From Saccharopolyspora endophytica (lineage in GTDB: Bacteria; Actinomycetota; Actinomycetes; Mycobacteriales; Pseudonocardiaceae): a stretch of DNA of 64,000 nucleotides. How positions within the stretch are numbered: the first letter of the stretch is position 1; every line of letters begins with the position of its first letter. Of the stretch, positions 17,542 through 25,275 are shown in pieces. Under the pieces are notes generated by a model. It had not been told where the DNA came from. It worked only from the letters and a program-made list of their open reading frames with translations, and searched no databases. Position numbers and translations under genes: made by a program. Location: positions 310,001 through 374,000 of the forward strand of contig NZ_JAGPXE010000003.1 of the NCBI RefSeq assembly GCF_018070075.1, read 5' to 3'.

Positions 17542-18480
17542 GTGTCTGTTGAGCGGGTGATCGGGGCGCGGGTGTCGGGTGCTGCTCCGGCTGAGGTGGT
17601 GGCCGCGGATGTGGAGTCGGCGCTGTACTTGGCGGTGTGGGCGTGGAGCGTGGGTGATGTGGTGACCGCTCATCGGGCTGCGGTGCGGGCTCGGCGGGGT
17701 GAGCGGGGTGGTGAGTTGGCGCGGTTGTTGGTGGAGTTCACCTCCGGGGATGCGGGTGGGGGTGTGTACGAGTCGCCTGCTGCGTTTCGGGCGTTCATCC
17801 GGGGTGGCGGGAACGTGGGGTTGTACGAGGCGGTCTCGGGTGCGTTGCGGGAGGTCTACCGGCGGGAGCGTCCGGGATCGGTGCTGGACGTGGGTGCGGG
17901 TGATGGGTTGACGTTGCTGCCCGCGCTGGGTGCGCAGCGGTGTCGGGTGGGTGTGGTGGAGCCGAGTGCGGCGTTGTTGGCGGAGACGGTCGCGGGCCTG
18001 GAGCGGCTGGGGGTGGTTCACGAGTCGTGGCAGGTCACGGCTCAGGATTTCGTCGCCGCGCATGCAGGCCGGTGGGATGTGGTGCAGTCGAGTTTCGCGT
18101 TGCAGTCGCTGTGCGAGGCCGACAAGCGCGAGGTGTTGAGCTGGATGTGCGGGCATGCGTCGCGGTTGGTGTTGGTGGAGTTCGACGTGCCGGAGGTCGT
18201 CGACGTGTGGGATCCGGTGTGGTTCTTCGATTGCGTGGCTCGGGTGGAGCGGGGGTTGCGGGAGTACGGGGCGGATCGGGATCTGGTGGGTGTGGGTTTC
18301 GTGCTTCCGGTGGTGCTGGGCAAGTTCTCCGCCACTTCCCCACCGGCCAATCACGAGGTGTCGATCGTGCGGTGGCGGGAGTTGCTGGGTGAGGCGGGCT
18401 TCGGTGGCATCCGGGTGCGGCGTGTGGCCGACTACTGGTGGCGTCCGGCCTATGTCGTGGAGGCGATCGGGTCGAGTTGA
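17542..18480 (+). CDS. Class I SAM-dependent methyltransferase
   Basis: 312 residues from GTG at 17542; GAGGGG lies seven bases upstream, whereas the TTG at 17536 would overlap it. The SAM-binding loop SVLDVGAGDGLTLLPAL is near residue 118, followed by acidic VGVVEPSAALLAETV and the motif-II-like DVVQSSFALQSLC. An N-terminal helical domain of about 100 residues precedes the catalytic core. The late FSATSPPANHEVSIVRWREL matches no family I know. It is 35 bp before a second methyltransferase on the same strand. Substrate unknown; a modification of a small molecule or RNA is possible. Confidence 0.8.
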   Translation: MSVERVIGARVSGAAPAEVVAADVESALYLAVWAWSVGDVVTAHRAAVRARRGERGGELARLLVEFTSGDAGGGVYESPAAFRAFIRGGGNVGLYEAVSGALREVYRRERPGSVLDVGAGDGLTLLPALGAQRCRVGVVEPSAALLAETVAGLERLGVVHESWQVTAQDFVAAHAGRWDVVQSSFALQSLCEADKREVLSWMCGHASRLVLVEFDVPEVVDVWDPVWFFDCVARVERGLREYGADRDLVGVGFVLPVVLGKFSATSPPANHEVSIVRWRELLGEAGFGGIRVRRVADYWWRPAYVVEAIGSS

Positions 18481-18515
18481 GCTCGCCGTGCCGGTGTCGG
18501 TTCTAGTCTCCTGGT

Positions 18516-19160
18516 GTGGTGGGAGACGACGGGTTGGATGCGTTGTTGGCCGAGCAGGTCGCCTATTACCGGGCGGTGGCCGGTGAGTACGGGGATTACG
18601 GGGCGATGCCGGGTGTGTCGGCGCTCGGTGAGGTCGTCGAGGAGTTCGCGCCGGCCGGGCGGGTGTTGGAGCTGGCGTGCGGGCCGGGTGTGTGGACTCC
18701 GCTGTTGGCGCGGCATGCCGATGAGGTGACGGCGGTGGATGCGTCTCCGGAGATGCTGGCCAGGGCCGCTGCGCGGGTGGGTGAGCGGGTGCGGTGGGTG
18801 CGGGCTGACGTGTTCGGGTGGCGTCCGGATGGGGTTTTCGACGTGGTGTTCTTCGGGTTCTGGTTGTCGCACGTGCCGCGGGAGCGGTTCGCGGAGTTCT
18901 GGGCGATGGTGGCCGGGTGTGTGGCGCCGGGTGGGCGGGTGTTGTTCGTCGATGATGCGTTGCGCGCTCCGGAGGAGTTGGTGGAGGGCGCGGGGTCGTC
19001 GACGATTCGCCGGGTGGATGGCGGTGGTGGGCATCGGTTGGTGAAGGTGGCTCATTGGCCGGAGGTGTTGGAGCGGGAGTTGGCGGGGTTGGGGTGGTCG
19101 GTGCGGGTGGCTGAGACGGTGTGGCCGTTCTACTGGGGTGCGGGTTGTCGTTCGAGGTGA
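18516..19160 (+). CDS. Class I SAM-dependent methyltransferase
   Basis: 214 residues. The SAM loop VLELACGPGVWTPLLA is at residues 50-65, with VTAVDASPEMLARAAAR after it and DVVFFGFWLSHVPRERFAEF as post-motif region; this resembles UbiE/phospholipid-type methyltransferases of actinobacteria. TAGTCT stands six bases before the GTG start, so the gene may carry its own leaderless promoter rather than rely on the methyltransferase gene 35 bp upstream. The acceptor is unknown. Confidence 0.82.
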   Translation: MVGDDGLDALLAEQVAYYRAVAGEYGDYGAMPGVSALGEVVEEFAPAGRVLELACGPGVWTPLLARHADEVTAVDASPEMLARAAARVGERVRWVRADVFGWRPDGVFDVVFFGFWLSHVPRERFAEFWAMVAGCVAPGGRVLFVDDALRAPEELVEGAGSSTIRRVDGGGGHRLVKVAHWPEVLERELAGLGWSVRVAETVWPFYWGAGCRSR

Positions 19161-19225
19161 GTGGAACGGGGTTGGGGTGTGGTGCGTCGGATCGGTGAGT
19201 GCACCGGTTCGTGGGAGGAGTGGGC

Positions 19226-19681
19226 GTGGTGGACGACGCGTGGCCCGAGATGGTGGATGGTTGGGAGTTGGCCCGTTCGCAGGGGCGGGAGACCTATCGC
19301 AAGCGGTTGGCCAACAACGTGACGGTGTTGGTGATCTGGGAGACCGTTGCGGGTGTGGGTCGGGTGAAGGCGCGGGTGGGTTCGGCCGGGTTGGGTCGGG
19401 AGTTGACCTGCAGCCGGGCGGATTTCCGGGATCGCGAGGCGTTGTGGTCGGCGGCGTGGTGCGTGGTGGAGATGGCCGCGAACCTGCCGTTGTTCGAGGG
19501 GGCTGTGGAGAGTTCGGCGGATTCGTTGGTGCGGGAGCGGGTGGCCGGGTGCGTGGAGGTCGATGCGGGTGCGTTGACGTTCACGTTGGTCAGTGGCCGG
19601 AAGGTGACCGTGGTGCTGGCCGATGAGCAGGTGGCGGATTTGTCGCGGGCGTTGCAGGTGGCCGGTCGGGTGGGTGCGTGA
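19226..19681 (+). CDS. Unknown conserved-looking cytosolic protein
   Basis: 151 residues from GTG at 19226, six bases after GGAGGA; an upstream GTG at 19199 lacks a site. Visible segments are WPEMVDGWELARSQGRETYR, NNVTVLVIWETVAGVG and an alternating hydrophobic C-terminal part (TFTLVSGRKVTVVLADEQ) that suggests a beta-rich fold. No membrane segment and no cysteine cluster. The strand and codon style match the methyltransferase pair just upstream, so it may be the third gene of that unit. Confidence 0.6.
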   Translation: MVDDAWPEMVDGWELARSQGRETYRKRLANNVTVLVIWETVAGVGRVKARVGSAGLGRELTCSRADFRDREALWSAAWCVVEMAANLPLFEGAVESSADSLVRERVAGCVEVDAGALTFTLVSGRKVTVVLADEQVADLSRALQVAGRVGA

Positions 19682-19699
19682 CCGGCCACCTGCTGGTGC

Positions 19700-20692
19700 T
19701 CAGAACTGGACGGTGCGGCCTTCGGTGGAGGCGTGTTCGGCGGTGTAGGTGACGCCGTGGACCTTGAGGCCGTGGGGGTCCAGGACGGTGATCTGGCCGC
19801 CGTCGTTGCCGAGCTGGAAGCCGTCGGTGGCCGGGATCTGCAGGGTTTGGCCTGCGGCGATGTCGGACACCGGCAGCGGCATGGTGTTCTTCTGGGCGTC
19901 GGCGAGGGTCCAGCCGGCCAGGGAGATGGTGTGGTCGGCGGTGTTGAGCAGGGTGATGGTTTCGTTCTCCCTGCCGCCTCCGACGGGGTTGACCATGGCG
20001 GCCACGACGCGGATCGAGGCGGCTTCGGTGTCTTCGGGGGCGGGCAGGGCGTGGCCGGTTTCGTCGTCGGTGTGCCAGGCCTGGGTCTGGAAGGCGAGGA
20101 AGACCGCGACCCAGCGGTTCTCGCCTGCGAAGTGCAGGAGGAGTCCGCCGTCCTGCCAGACGCCGTCGTCCTCTTGGAACTGCTCGCTGTTGCCCTGGTT
20201 CATGTGGATGTTGTGGACGCCGTTGCCGGGTTGGAAGCCGAAGATCTTGTCGGGGGTGTCTTCGGGTCCCCAGGGTTCGCCGTAGAGGTAGGCGGTGGCG
20301 GTGGGGTCTTGCTGGGCGCGGCGGATGTAGTGGTCGAGGAAATCGGCGAGGTCGTTGTTGGGGCCTTCGGCGTCGGGTGGGACGGGTCGCATCTGCTCGC
20401 GGGTGACGACGTTGGCGCGTAGGTAGTCGAGTGCGGCGCCGCCGGGTTGGGAGGCGAGCTTGTTCCAGCCCGAGCCTGCGGGTGGGAGTGCGGCGGTGAG
20501 CGGGTGCTGGAAGTTGTCGGCGGCGAAGTAGAGCAGGTCTGAGGGCTGCTGGCTGGATTCGACGTTGACCGCGGCGCGGTAGTGGCGGTCTTCGTTGTCG
20601 ACGAGGTGGATTTGGTAGTGCGGGGTGTCGCCGGTTTCGCGGCGGACGTCGATGACGCGTGCGGTGAGCACGCCGTAGGAGTTCAGCGGCAT
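19700..20692 (-). CDS. YukJ-family (DUF2278) protein with C-terminal lamin-tail domain
   Basis: 330 residues from ATG at 20692, preceded by GGGGGA. The first 215 residues match DUF2278/YukJ: MPLNSYGVLTARVIDVRRE at the start, then HYQIHLVDNEDRHYRAAVNV, and GVHNIHMNQGNSEQF with VWQDGGLLLHF. Residues 230-330 look like a lamin-tail domain (VNPVGGGRENETITLLN, then ISLAGWTLADAQKN). YukJ proteins are widespread but of unknown function, and lamin-tail domains usually occur in secreted or nuclease-linked proteins; there is no signal peptide here. Confidence 0.82.
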   Translation of the reverse strand: MPLNSYGVLTARVIDVRRETGDTPHYQIHLVDNEDRHYRAAVNVESSQQPSDLLYFAADNFQHPLTAALPPAGSGWNKLASQPGGAALDYLRANVVTREQMRPVPPDAEGPNNDLADFLDHYIRRAQQDPTATAYLYGEPWGPEDTPDKIFGFQPGNGVHNIHMNQGNSEQFQEDDGVWQDGGLLLHFAGENRWVAVFLAFQTQAWHTDDETGHALPAPEDTEAASIRVVAAMVNPVGGGRENETITLLNTADHTISLAGWTLADAQKNTMPLPVSDIAAGQTLQIPATDGFQLGNDGGQITVLDPHGLKVHGVTYTAEHASTEGRTVQF

Positions 20693-20937
20693 GGTGGTCT
20701 CCCCCATTGAGCTGGTCGGCGATGTGCGGTGATCACCTTGGTCCGGCCGCTGGAAGCAGGGCAATAGTCTGATCGGCTGATTGACGGTGGTTCGCGCGGG
20801 GTTCACCGGTCGTTCAGGGGGTTGAGGTCGGCGGGTCGCGGTTCGGTTGTGGTGGGCGTTGCTCCGGTCGGTGCGGTCACGTTCGTGTTCTCCCGCGCGT
20901 CATGGGAGGGAGGCGAAACGTGGGAAGGAGCGGGCTG

Positions 20938-21288
20938 ATGGGTGTGGCGTACGTGGTCGTGGTGGTGGTGACCGCCTTGGCCGCCGCGTTGAGCGCGGTG
21001 GTGGATTTCTCCGGGCACCGGTACGTGGTGGGCAATGCCGAGGCCAACGGGGTGCCGGTGGGGTGGCTGCCGGTGCTCGGGGTGCTCAAGGCCGCGGGGG
21101 CGGTGGGCCTGGTGGCGGGGTTGCTGGGTGTTCCGGTCGTCGGGGTGCTGGCGGCGGGTGGGCTGGTGGGGTTCTTCGTGGGGGCTGTGGTGGTGCACGT
21201 GCGGGCCGGGACGGTGAGCACGATCGGGCCCGCGGTGGTGTTCCTCGGGTTGGCTTGCGGGTCGTTGTGGTTGAGCGCGGTGGTGTGA
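20938..21288 (+). CDS. DoxX-like small membrane protein
   Basis: 116 residues with four transmembrane segments. The arrangement LSAVVDFSGHRYVVGNAEANGVP followed by LPVLGVLKAAGAVGLVAGL is characteristic of the DoxX-like (DoxX_2) group, in which short hydrophobic helices flank a glycine-rich turn. I choose ATG at 20938 with GGAAGGAG upstream. These proteins often accompany SRPBCC or ArsR genes, and here the convergent ArsR-SRPBCC fusion ends five bases away. Function unknown. Confidence 0.75.
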   Translation: MGVAYVVVVVVTALAAALSAVVDFSGHRYVVGNAEANGVPVGWLPVLGVLKAAGAVGLVAGLLGVPVVGVLAAGGLVGFFVGAVVVHVRAGTVSTIGPAVVFLGLACGSLWLSAVV

Positions 21289-21292
21289 GCGG

Positions 21293-22081
21293 TCAGCTCT
21301 GCGGGAGGGGGTGGCCGGTTTCCAGGAGGGTTTTGAGGCTGGACAGCAGTGCGGGCCAGCCTTGGCTGATCATCGTGCGCAGGGTGGAGTCGGTGGTGAA
21401 GCCGGTGTGGGTGACGGTGAGCTGCACGGTGCCGGCGGTGGCGGGTTCGATGTCGAAGACGACCCTGCTGCGGGGTTCGGCGGCCAGGCGGGCGCGCAGG
21501 TCTTCGTCGATGCCGGCGCCGGTGGCCCAGTCGGGGGTGAAGGTGTGCCAGGTGTAGGCCAGGCGGCGGGGCGGGTCGGCTTCCAGGACGACCTGGTCGG
21601 GGTCGCTGATGGTGGCGGCGTTGTCCTCCCAGGTGATCTGCGATCCGGGTTTCCAGTCGCTGCGCAGGCTCACTCCCCAGTACTGGCGGGTGAATTCGGG
21701 GCTGGTGAGCGCGTGCCAGAGCTTCTCGGGGGTGGTGGCGATGTGGGTTTGGTAGACGAAGTCGGTGTCGGGCACGGGGTTCTCCAGGGTGTGCTTGAGC
21801 GCGTGCAGGGCGTGGGTGTGGTGTTGGTGGTAGCGGCTGATCCAGCGGTCGGTGATCGCGGCGATGGGTGCGGTGTTGAGGTGGTGGAGCTTTTCCCGGC
21901 CGCGGCGGCTGGTGGTGATCAGTGCGGCGTCTTCGAGGATCGTGAGGTGCTTGCTGACCGATTGGCGGGTCATGTCGAGTTCGCCGCAGAGTTCGCGCAG
22001 CGTTTGGCCGTTGGTGCGTTGGAGGCTGTCGAGCAGTTGGCGTCGGCTCGGGTCGGCCAGGGCGCGGAAGACTTCGTCCAT
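21293..22081 (-). CDS. ArsR-type HTH fused to SRPBCC (AHSA1-like) domain
   Basis: 262 residues from ATG at 22081 after GGGGAGAGGG. Residues 1-90 are an ArsR winged helix (MDEVFRALADPSRRQLLDSL, MTRQSVSKHLTILEDAAL); there are no metal-binding cysteines. Residues 115-260 are an SRPBCC/AHSA1 ligand pocket (TTPEKLWHALTSPEFTRQYW, then TITWEDN-like strands). This fused layout suggests a one-component sensor binding a hydrophobic ligand. A TTGAAA-18-TATATT promoter precedes it. The same two domain types occur as separate genes 1 kb away. Confidence 0.88.
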   Translation of the reverse strand: MDEVFRALADPSRRQLLDSLQRTNGQTLRELCGELDMTRQSVSKHLTILEDAALITTSRRGREKLHHLNTAPIAAITDRWISRYHQHHTHALHALKHTLENPVPDTDFVYQTHIATTPEKLWHALTSPEFTRQYWGVSLRSDWKPGSQITWEDNAATISDPDQVVLEADPPRRLAYTWHTFTPDWATGAGIDEDLRARLAAEPRSRVVFDIEPATAGTVQLTVTHTGFTTDSTLRTMISQGWPALLSSLKTLLETGHPLPQS

Positions 22082-22113
22082 CCCTCTCCCCTGTTGGTGG
22101 TGCGGCACCACCC

Positions 22114-22143
22114 AATATAGGCAGCCGTTTGGTTGCATTTCAA
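22114..22143 (-). promoter_or_regulatory. Promoter of the ArsR-SRPBCC fusion gene
   Basis: On the minus strand TTGAAA (22138-22143) is followed after 18 nt by TATATT (22114-22119). The CTATATT segment recurs in the promoter of the second ArsR gene at 23846, so it may form part of a shared regulator site. Confidence 0.6.
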
Positions 22144-22191
22144 GTCGAAGAGCAGGCCCCGGGGCTTCCCGGGGCCTGGTTCGTGGCCGGA

Positions 22192-22515
22192 TCAGTCCAC
22201 GGCCATCTCCCCGAGCAGGGACCAGTCGTCCTGGTCCAGGGAGGTGTTGATGACCCGTGGGGTCTCGGCCAGGTGCTGCGGCAGCGTCTGCTGGGCGTGC
22301 TTGAAGTGCTCGCTCTGCACGTGCGCGGCGCCGGCTTCACCGTCGCGGAAGGCCTCCACGAGCACGTACTCGTTGGGGTCTTCGAGGCTGCGCGACCAGT
22401 CGAACCACAGGCAGCCCGGCTCGTTGCGGGTGGCGTTGGTGAACCCCGCGGAGATCTGCGGCCACTGGTCGGCGTGCTCCGGCTTGACCCGGAACTTGGC
22501 GGTAATGAAGATCAT
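22192..22515 (-). CDS. Antibiotic-biosynthesis-monooxygenase (ABM) domain protein
   Basis: 107 residues, a single dimeric ferredoxin-like ABM domain. MIFITAKFRVKPEHADQWPQ, EPGCLWFDWSRSLEDPNEYV and LVEAFRDGEAGAAHVQSEHF are the three conserved strands and helix of the YgiN-type quinol/small-molecule monooxygenases. ATG at 22515 follows GGGGAG; an upstream in-frame extension is low-complexity. It lies 90 bp after the SRPBCC gene on the same strand and may be read through from it. Substrate unknown. Confidence 0.85.
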   Translation of the reverse strand: MIFITAKFRVKPEHADQWPQISAGFTNATRNEPGCLWFDWSRSLEDPNEYVLVEAFRDGEAGAAHVQSEHFKHAQQTLPQHLAETPRVINTSLDQDDWSLLGEMAVD

Positions 22516-22604
22516 GCTTCGCTCCCCTGATGGCGCTGCGGCGCGATGTCGGACGACGACCATCCTATGTGGCCGATCACCGGGGCACGGACGGGCCGAC
22601 CCGT

Positions 22605-23525
22605 TCAGGCGAGAGTGGAGGCGTAGTGGGCGCGCAGCGCCTCGGTGCGCTCGGCGGGCCACGGGCACCGGACGTCACCGTGCAGGGCGGCGAACACCAG
22701 CTCCAGGTGGGTTTGCCACGCGGCCAGCAGGATCGCGCGGTCCTCAGGTGTGGTGAGGGTGTGGGTGAGCACCAGGCGCGTGCCGATCGGGTACTGCTCG
22801 CGCAGGTCGAAGCGCACCTCGCCACCGGCGGCCCACCCGTAGGCCAGCGCTCTCGGCGCCTCGGCTTCGGTGACGGTGGTGGCCCGCCCGTAGCCGTGGG
22901 TGGCCGGCAGCGGCGGCTCACCGCCGGGTTCGGGCGGCTCGCCGCCGGTGAGCAGGTCCCACACCTGCTGCGGGGACTGCACCAGGTCGCGTTCGAAGCG
23001 GATCGTCCAGCCCGCCTCGGTGGTCAGTGCCTGCCCTTCGGCGAGGCCGAACAGCTCGATGAGCTCCTCGGCGCGGGCGAACCAGACCTGCATGTCGAAG
23101 TCGCTGGTGGTGCCGTCGAGTCCGGCCTGCAGGGCGTCCAGGCAGATCAGCCAGCCGGCGCCGTGGCGGGCCGCCGAAGGGCGGTCGCCGTCGGGTCCGG
23201 CCAGGGTGTGGGTGAACACCAGCAGGCAGCCCCGCTCGTGCGGCAGCAGTTCGCAGCGGATGACGTCGTTGTTCCAGCGGAAGGCGAACACCTTCGGCTC
23301 GTCGGCCTCCAGGACCTCGCCGGTCTCGGGCGCCTCGGCGCCGTCGAAGGCGAAGCGCATCGGCGTGCCCGGGGTGGTGCCGGTGAACTCCACGCGCGCC
23401 GGGAACCACGCCGAGAGCTCGCCCGGGTCGGTCACCGGCTTCCACACCCTGGCCGGCAGGTGGTCCAGGACGCGCTGCAGCCGCAGCACCGGATGGCCGT
23501 TGATCGTCGTCAGCTCGGGTCTCAT
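22605..23525 (-). CDS. Tandem SRPBCC (AHSA1-like) protein
   Basis: 306 residues with two SRPBCC halves. Residues 15-150 contain LQRVLDHLPARVWKPVTDPG and LSAWFPARVEFTG; residues 170-300 repeat the plan (IRFERDLVQSPQQVWDLLTG). The fold makes a hydrophobic cavity; AHSA1-like members bind lipids, stabilise Hsp90-type partners or act as sensors. The ATG overlaps the ArsR stop by four bases, so regulator and pocket protein are translationally coupled, a split version of the fusion gene at 21293. Confidence 0.85.
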   Translation of the reverse strand: MRPELTTINGHPVLRLQRVLDHLPARVWKPVTDPGELSAWFPARVEFTGTTPGTPMRFAFDGAEAPETGEVLEADEPKVFAFRWNNDVIRCELLPHERGCLLVFTHTLAGPDGDRPSAARHGAGWLICLDALQAGLDGTTSDFDMQVWFARAEELIELFGLAEGQALTTEAGWTIRFERDLVQSPQQVWDLLTGGEPPEPGGEPPLPATHGYGRATTVTEAEAPRALAYGWAAGGEVRFDLREQYPIGTRLVLTHTLTTPEDRAILLAAWQTHLELVFAALHGDVRCPWPAERTEALRAHYASTLA

Positions 23526-23839
23526 GCCGGGTCCTCATCCATGGTCTCGAGGTGCCGTTGCAGGGCGTCGAGGCGCTGGGACCACATCCGCCGGTACGGA
23601 CGCAGCCAGGAGTCGATCTCGGCCAGCGGCTCCGGGCGCAGCCGGTACCAGCGGCGCTGGGCGTCCTGGCGGACCTCCACCAGCCCGGCCTCGCGCAGCA
23701 CCTTGAGGTGCTTGGACACCGTGGGCTGGCTCAGCGGCAGCTGCTCCACCAGCTCGCCGACCGCGCGTTCCCCGTCGCGCAGCAGGTCGAGGATGTCGCG
23801 GCGGCGCGGCTCGGCCAGCACCTCGAACGCAGTGACCAC
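23522..23839 (-). CDS. ArsR-family transcriptional regulator
   Basis: 105 residues, a complete ArsR winged helix: VVTAFEVLAEPRRRDILDLL, PLSQPTVSKHLKVLREAGLV, and a C-terminal helix with RRMWSQRLDALQRHL. No cysteines for metal sensing, so it belongs to the non-metal (SdpR-like) group that is usually paired with SRPBCC partners. GTG at 23839 is the start: TATATT lies six bases before it, with TCGACA 17 nt further up, so the mRNA should be leaderless. Longer in-frame sequence to 24250 is antisense to the BKACE gene. Confidence 0.9.
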   Translation of the reverse strand: MVTAFEVLAEPRRRDILDLLRDGERAVGELVEQLPLSQPTVSKHLKVLREAGLVEVRQDAQRRWYRLRPEPLAEIDSWLRPYRRMWSQRLDALQRHLETMDEDPA

Positions 23840-23845
23840 ACCGCG

Positions 23846-23874
23846 AATATAGCCCGGCGGGAATATGCTGTCGA
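23846..23874 (-). promoter_or_regulatory. Promoter of the ArsR/SRPBCC operon
   Basis: TCGACA (23869-23874), 17-nt spacer, TATATT (23846-23851), then six bases to the GTG. Two ATATTC copies 16 bp apart overlap the promoter and are candidate half-sites for autorepression. Confidence 0.7.
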
Positions 23875-23876
23875 GG

Positions 23877-24599
23877 TCAGCGCGACTCGGCCTCGACGAC
23901 CGCCCGTGCGGCGGCCACCAGCTCGGCGTTGTCGGTGGCGATCTGCCCATCCGGCAGCACCAGCGTGTCCTCCAGGCCGATGCGCGCGGCGAAACCACGG
24001 CGCGCCGCCAGCCGCAGCACCGGCCACGCCCCGGCCGCCTCACCGTGCAGCAGGATCGGCGCCGACGCCGGGTGCAGCCGCGCCAGCAACGCCTCCGCGG
24101 TGGTCGCCGCGCCCCCGGCGCTGCGGTCGGTGACCTCGGCCAGCACCCGCAGCACCCGGCCGCGGTGCGGCGAGAACCGGAAGTGGTGATCGGCATCGGT
24201 GCCCGAGAAGATCCCGGCCTCCACCCCCACCCCACGTTCCAGCAGCGCACCGGCCACCTCGTCGGCGCCGGGCTCGTGCCAGTTGACCGAGGCGTGATCG
24301 GGCAGCAACGTCCACGCCTTGATCGCCCGCACCCGCGACGCGGTGTCCGGCGCCGTCCACGCCCCCGTCGTCACACCCACCGGCACCCCCGGCGCCGCGG
24401 CCCGCACCGCGCGCAACGCCGCGGCCACCGCGTGCGGATCGAGGCTGTCGGTGCCATCGGCGGACTTGGGGTGCAGGTGCACGTCGGTGGCACCGGCGGC
24501 CACGGCATCGGCGGCGGCCTTGGCCAGCTCCTCCGGCCGCACCGGTAGGTGGAAGTGCTCACGCGGGGACCGGGCGCCGTTCAGGCAAACCTGCAGCAT
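23877..24599 (-). CDS. BKACE-family (DUF849) beta-keto acid cleavage enzyme
   Basis: 240-residue TIM-barrel enzyme of the BKACE/Kce family, whose founding member cleaves 3-keto-5-aminohexanoate with acetyl-CoA. VCLNGARSPREHFHLPV opens the protein, and VHLHPKSADGTDSLDP holds the His-x-His zinc pair. GVTTGAW, SVNWHEPGA and EAGIFS follow around the barrel, and RIGLEDTLVLPDG near the end is the family signature. It is somewhat shorter than many members (about 270-310). The substrate within the family is not predictable by eye. It precedes the ArsR operon by 37 bp on the same strand. Confidence 0.87.
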   Translation of the reverse strand: MLQVCLNGARSPREHFHLPVRPEELAKAAADAVAAGATDVHLHPKSADGTDSLDPHAVAAALRAVRAAAPGVPVGVTTGAWTAPDTASRVRAIKAWTLLPDHASVNWHEPGADEVAGALLERGVGVEAGIFSGTDADHHFRFSPHRGRVLRVLAEVTDRSAGGAATTAEALLARLHPASAPILLHGEAAGAWPVLRLAARRGFAARIGLEDTLVLPDGQIATDNAELVAAARAVVEAESR

Positions 24600-24708
24600 G
24601 CACCGATTGTCGCCCCACCCGGCGCACCTGCGGTAGTTGATGAACTCGTTTCGTGATCAACACGCGTCCCCGCCGGGGCCGGCCCCGGCGGGGATTAGCG
24701 TGGGAAGG

Positions 24709-25275
24709 GTGTTGAGCGACCGGATCGCGCGCGGCGTGGCCGCCGGGCAGATCACCGAGACCTACTTCCGCTGGCCCAGCCCGCAGGCCCGCCCCGGCGC
24801 CCGCGTCCCCACCCGCAGCGGCCTCATCGAGATCACCGCCCTCACCCAGGTCGACCCCGAGGCGCTCACCGACGCCGACGCCGCCCGCGCCGGCTTCACC
24901 ACCGCCGCGGGCCTGCGCGCCTCCCTGTCCCGGCACCGGGGCAGCACCTACCGGCTGCAGCTGACCCACCTCGGCCCCACCACCCCGGCTCGTCCGCAGC
25001 CCGGCGGGCTCGACGAACACCGCCGGCGCGACCTGCAAGCCCAGCTCGCCCGCCTCGACCTGGCCACACCCCGCGGACCCTGGACCCGCCACGTCCTCGA
25101 CACCCTGCGCCGACGCCCCGGACTGGCCCCCGCCGACCTCGCCGCCGAACAACAACGCCCCGTCTCGCGCACCAAGACCGACATCTGGCGACTGCGCGAA
25201 CTCGGCCTCATCGACACCACCGGCGCGGGACTGCACCTGTCCGAGCTCGCACTGTCCTACCTGGACACCCCGTAG
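24709..25275 (+). CDS. ASCH-like domain protein with C-terminal winged helix
   Basis: 188 residues. RIARGVAAGQITETYFRWPSP and GLIEITALTQVDPEALTDAD near the start resemble an ASCH (PUA-related) domain, known from RNA-binding or nucleoside-deaminating proteins. Residues 120-185 (LDTLRRRPGLAPADLAAEQQ, then RTKTDIWRLRELGLI) form a winged-helix-like tail. GTG at 24709 is chosen: TAGCGT ends seven bases upstream, suggesting a leaderless mRNA. Its last 19 bases overlap the end of trpS on the other strand. Function unknown. Confidence 0.7.
   Translation: MLSDRIARGVAAGQITETYFRWPSPQARPGARVPTRSGLIEITALTQVDPEALTDADAARAGFTTAAGLRASLSRHRGSTYRLQLTHLGPTTPARPQPGGLDEHRRRDLQAQLARLDLATPRGPWTRHVLDTLRRRPGLAPADLAAEQQRPVSRTKTDIWRLRELGLIDTTGAGLHLSELALSYLDTP

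Noticed and set aside
24040..24250. Upstream extension of the ArsR gene to 24250
   Set aside because: It lies antisense to the BKACE gene, and the promoter and GTG at 23839 mark the real start.
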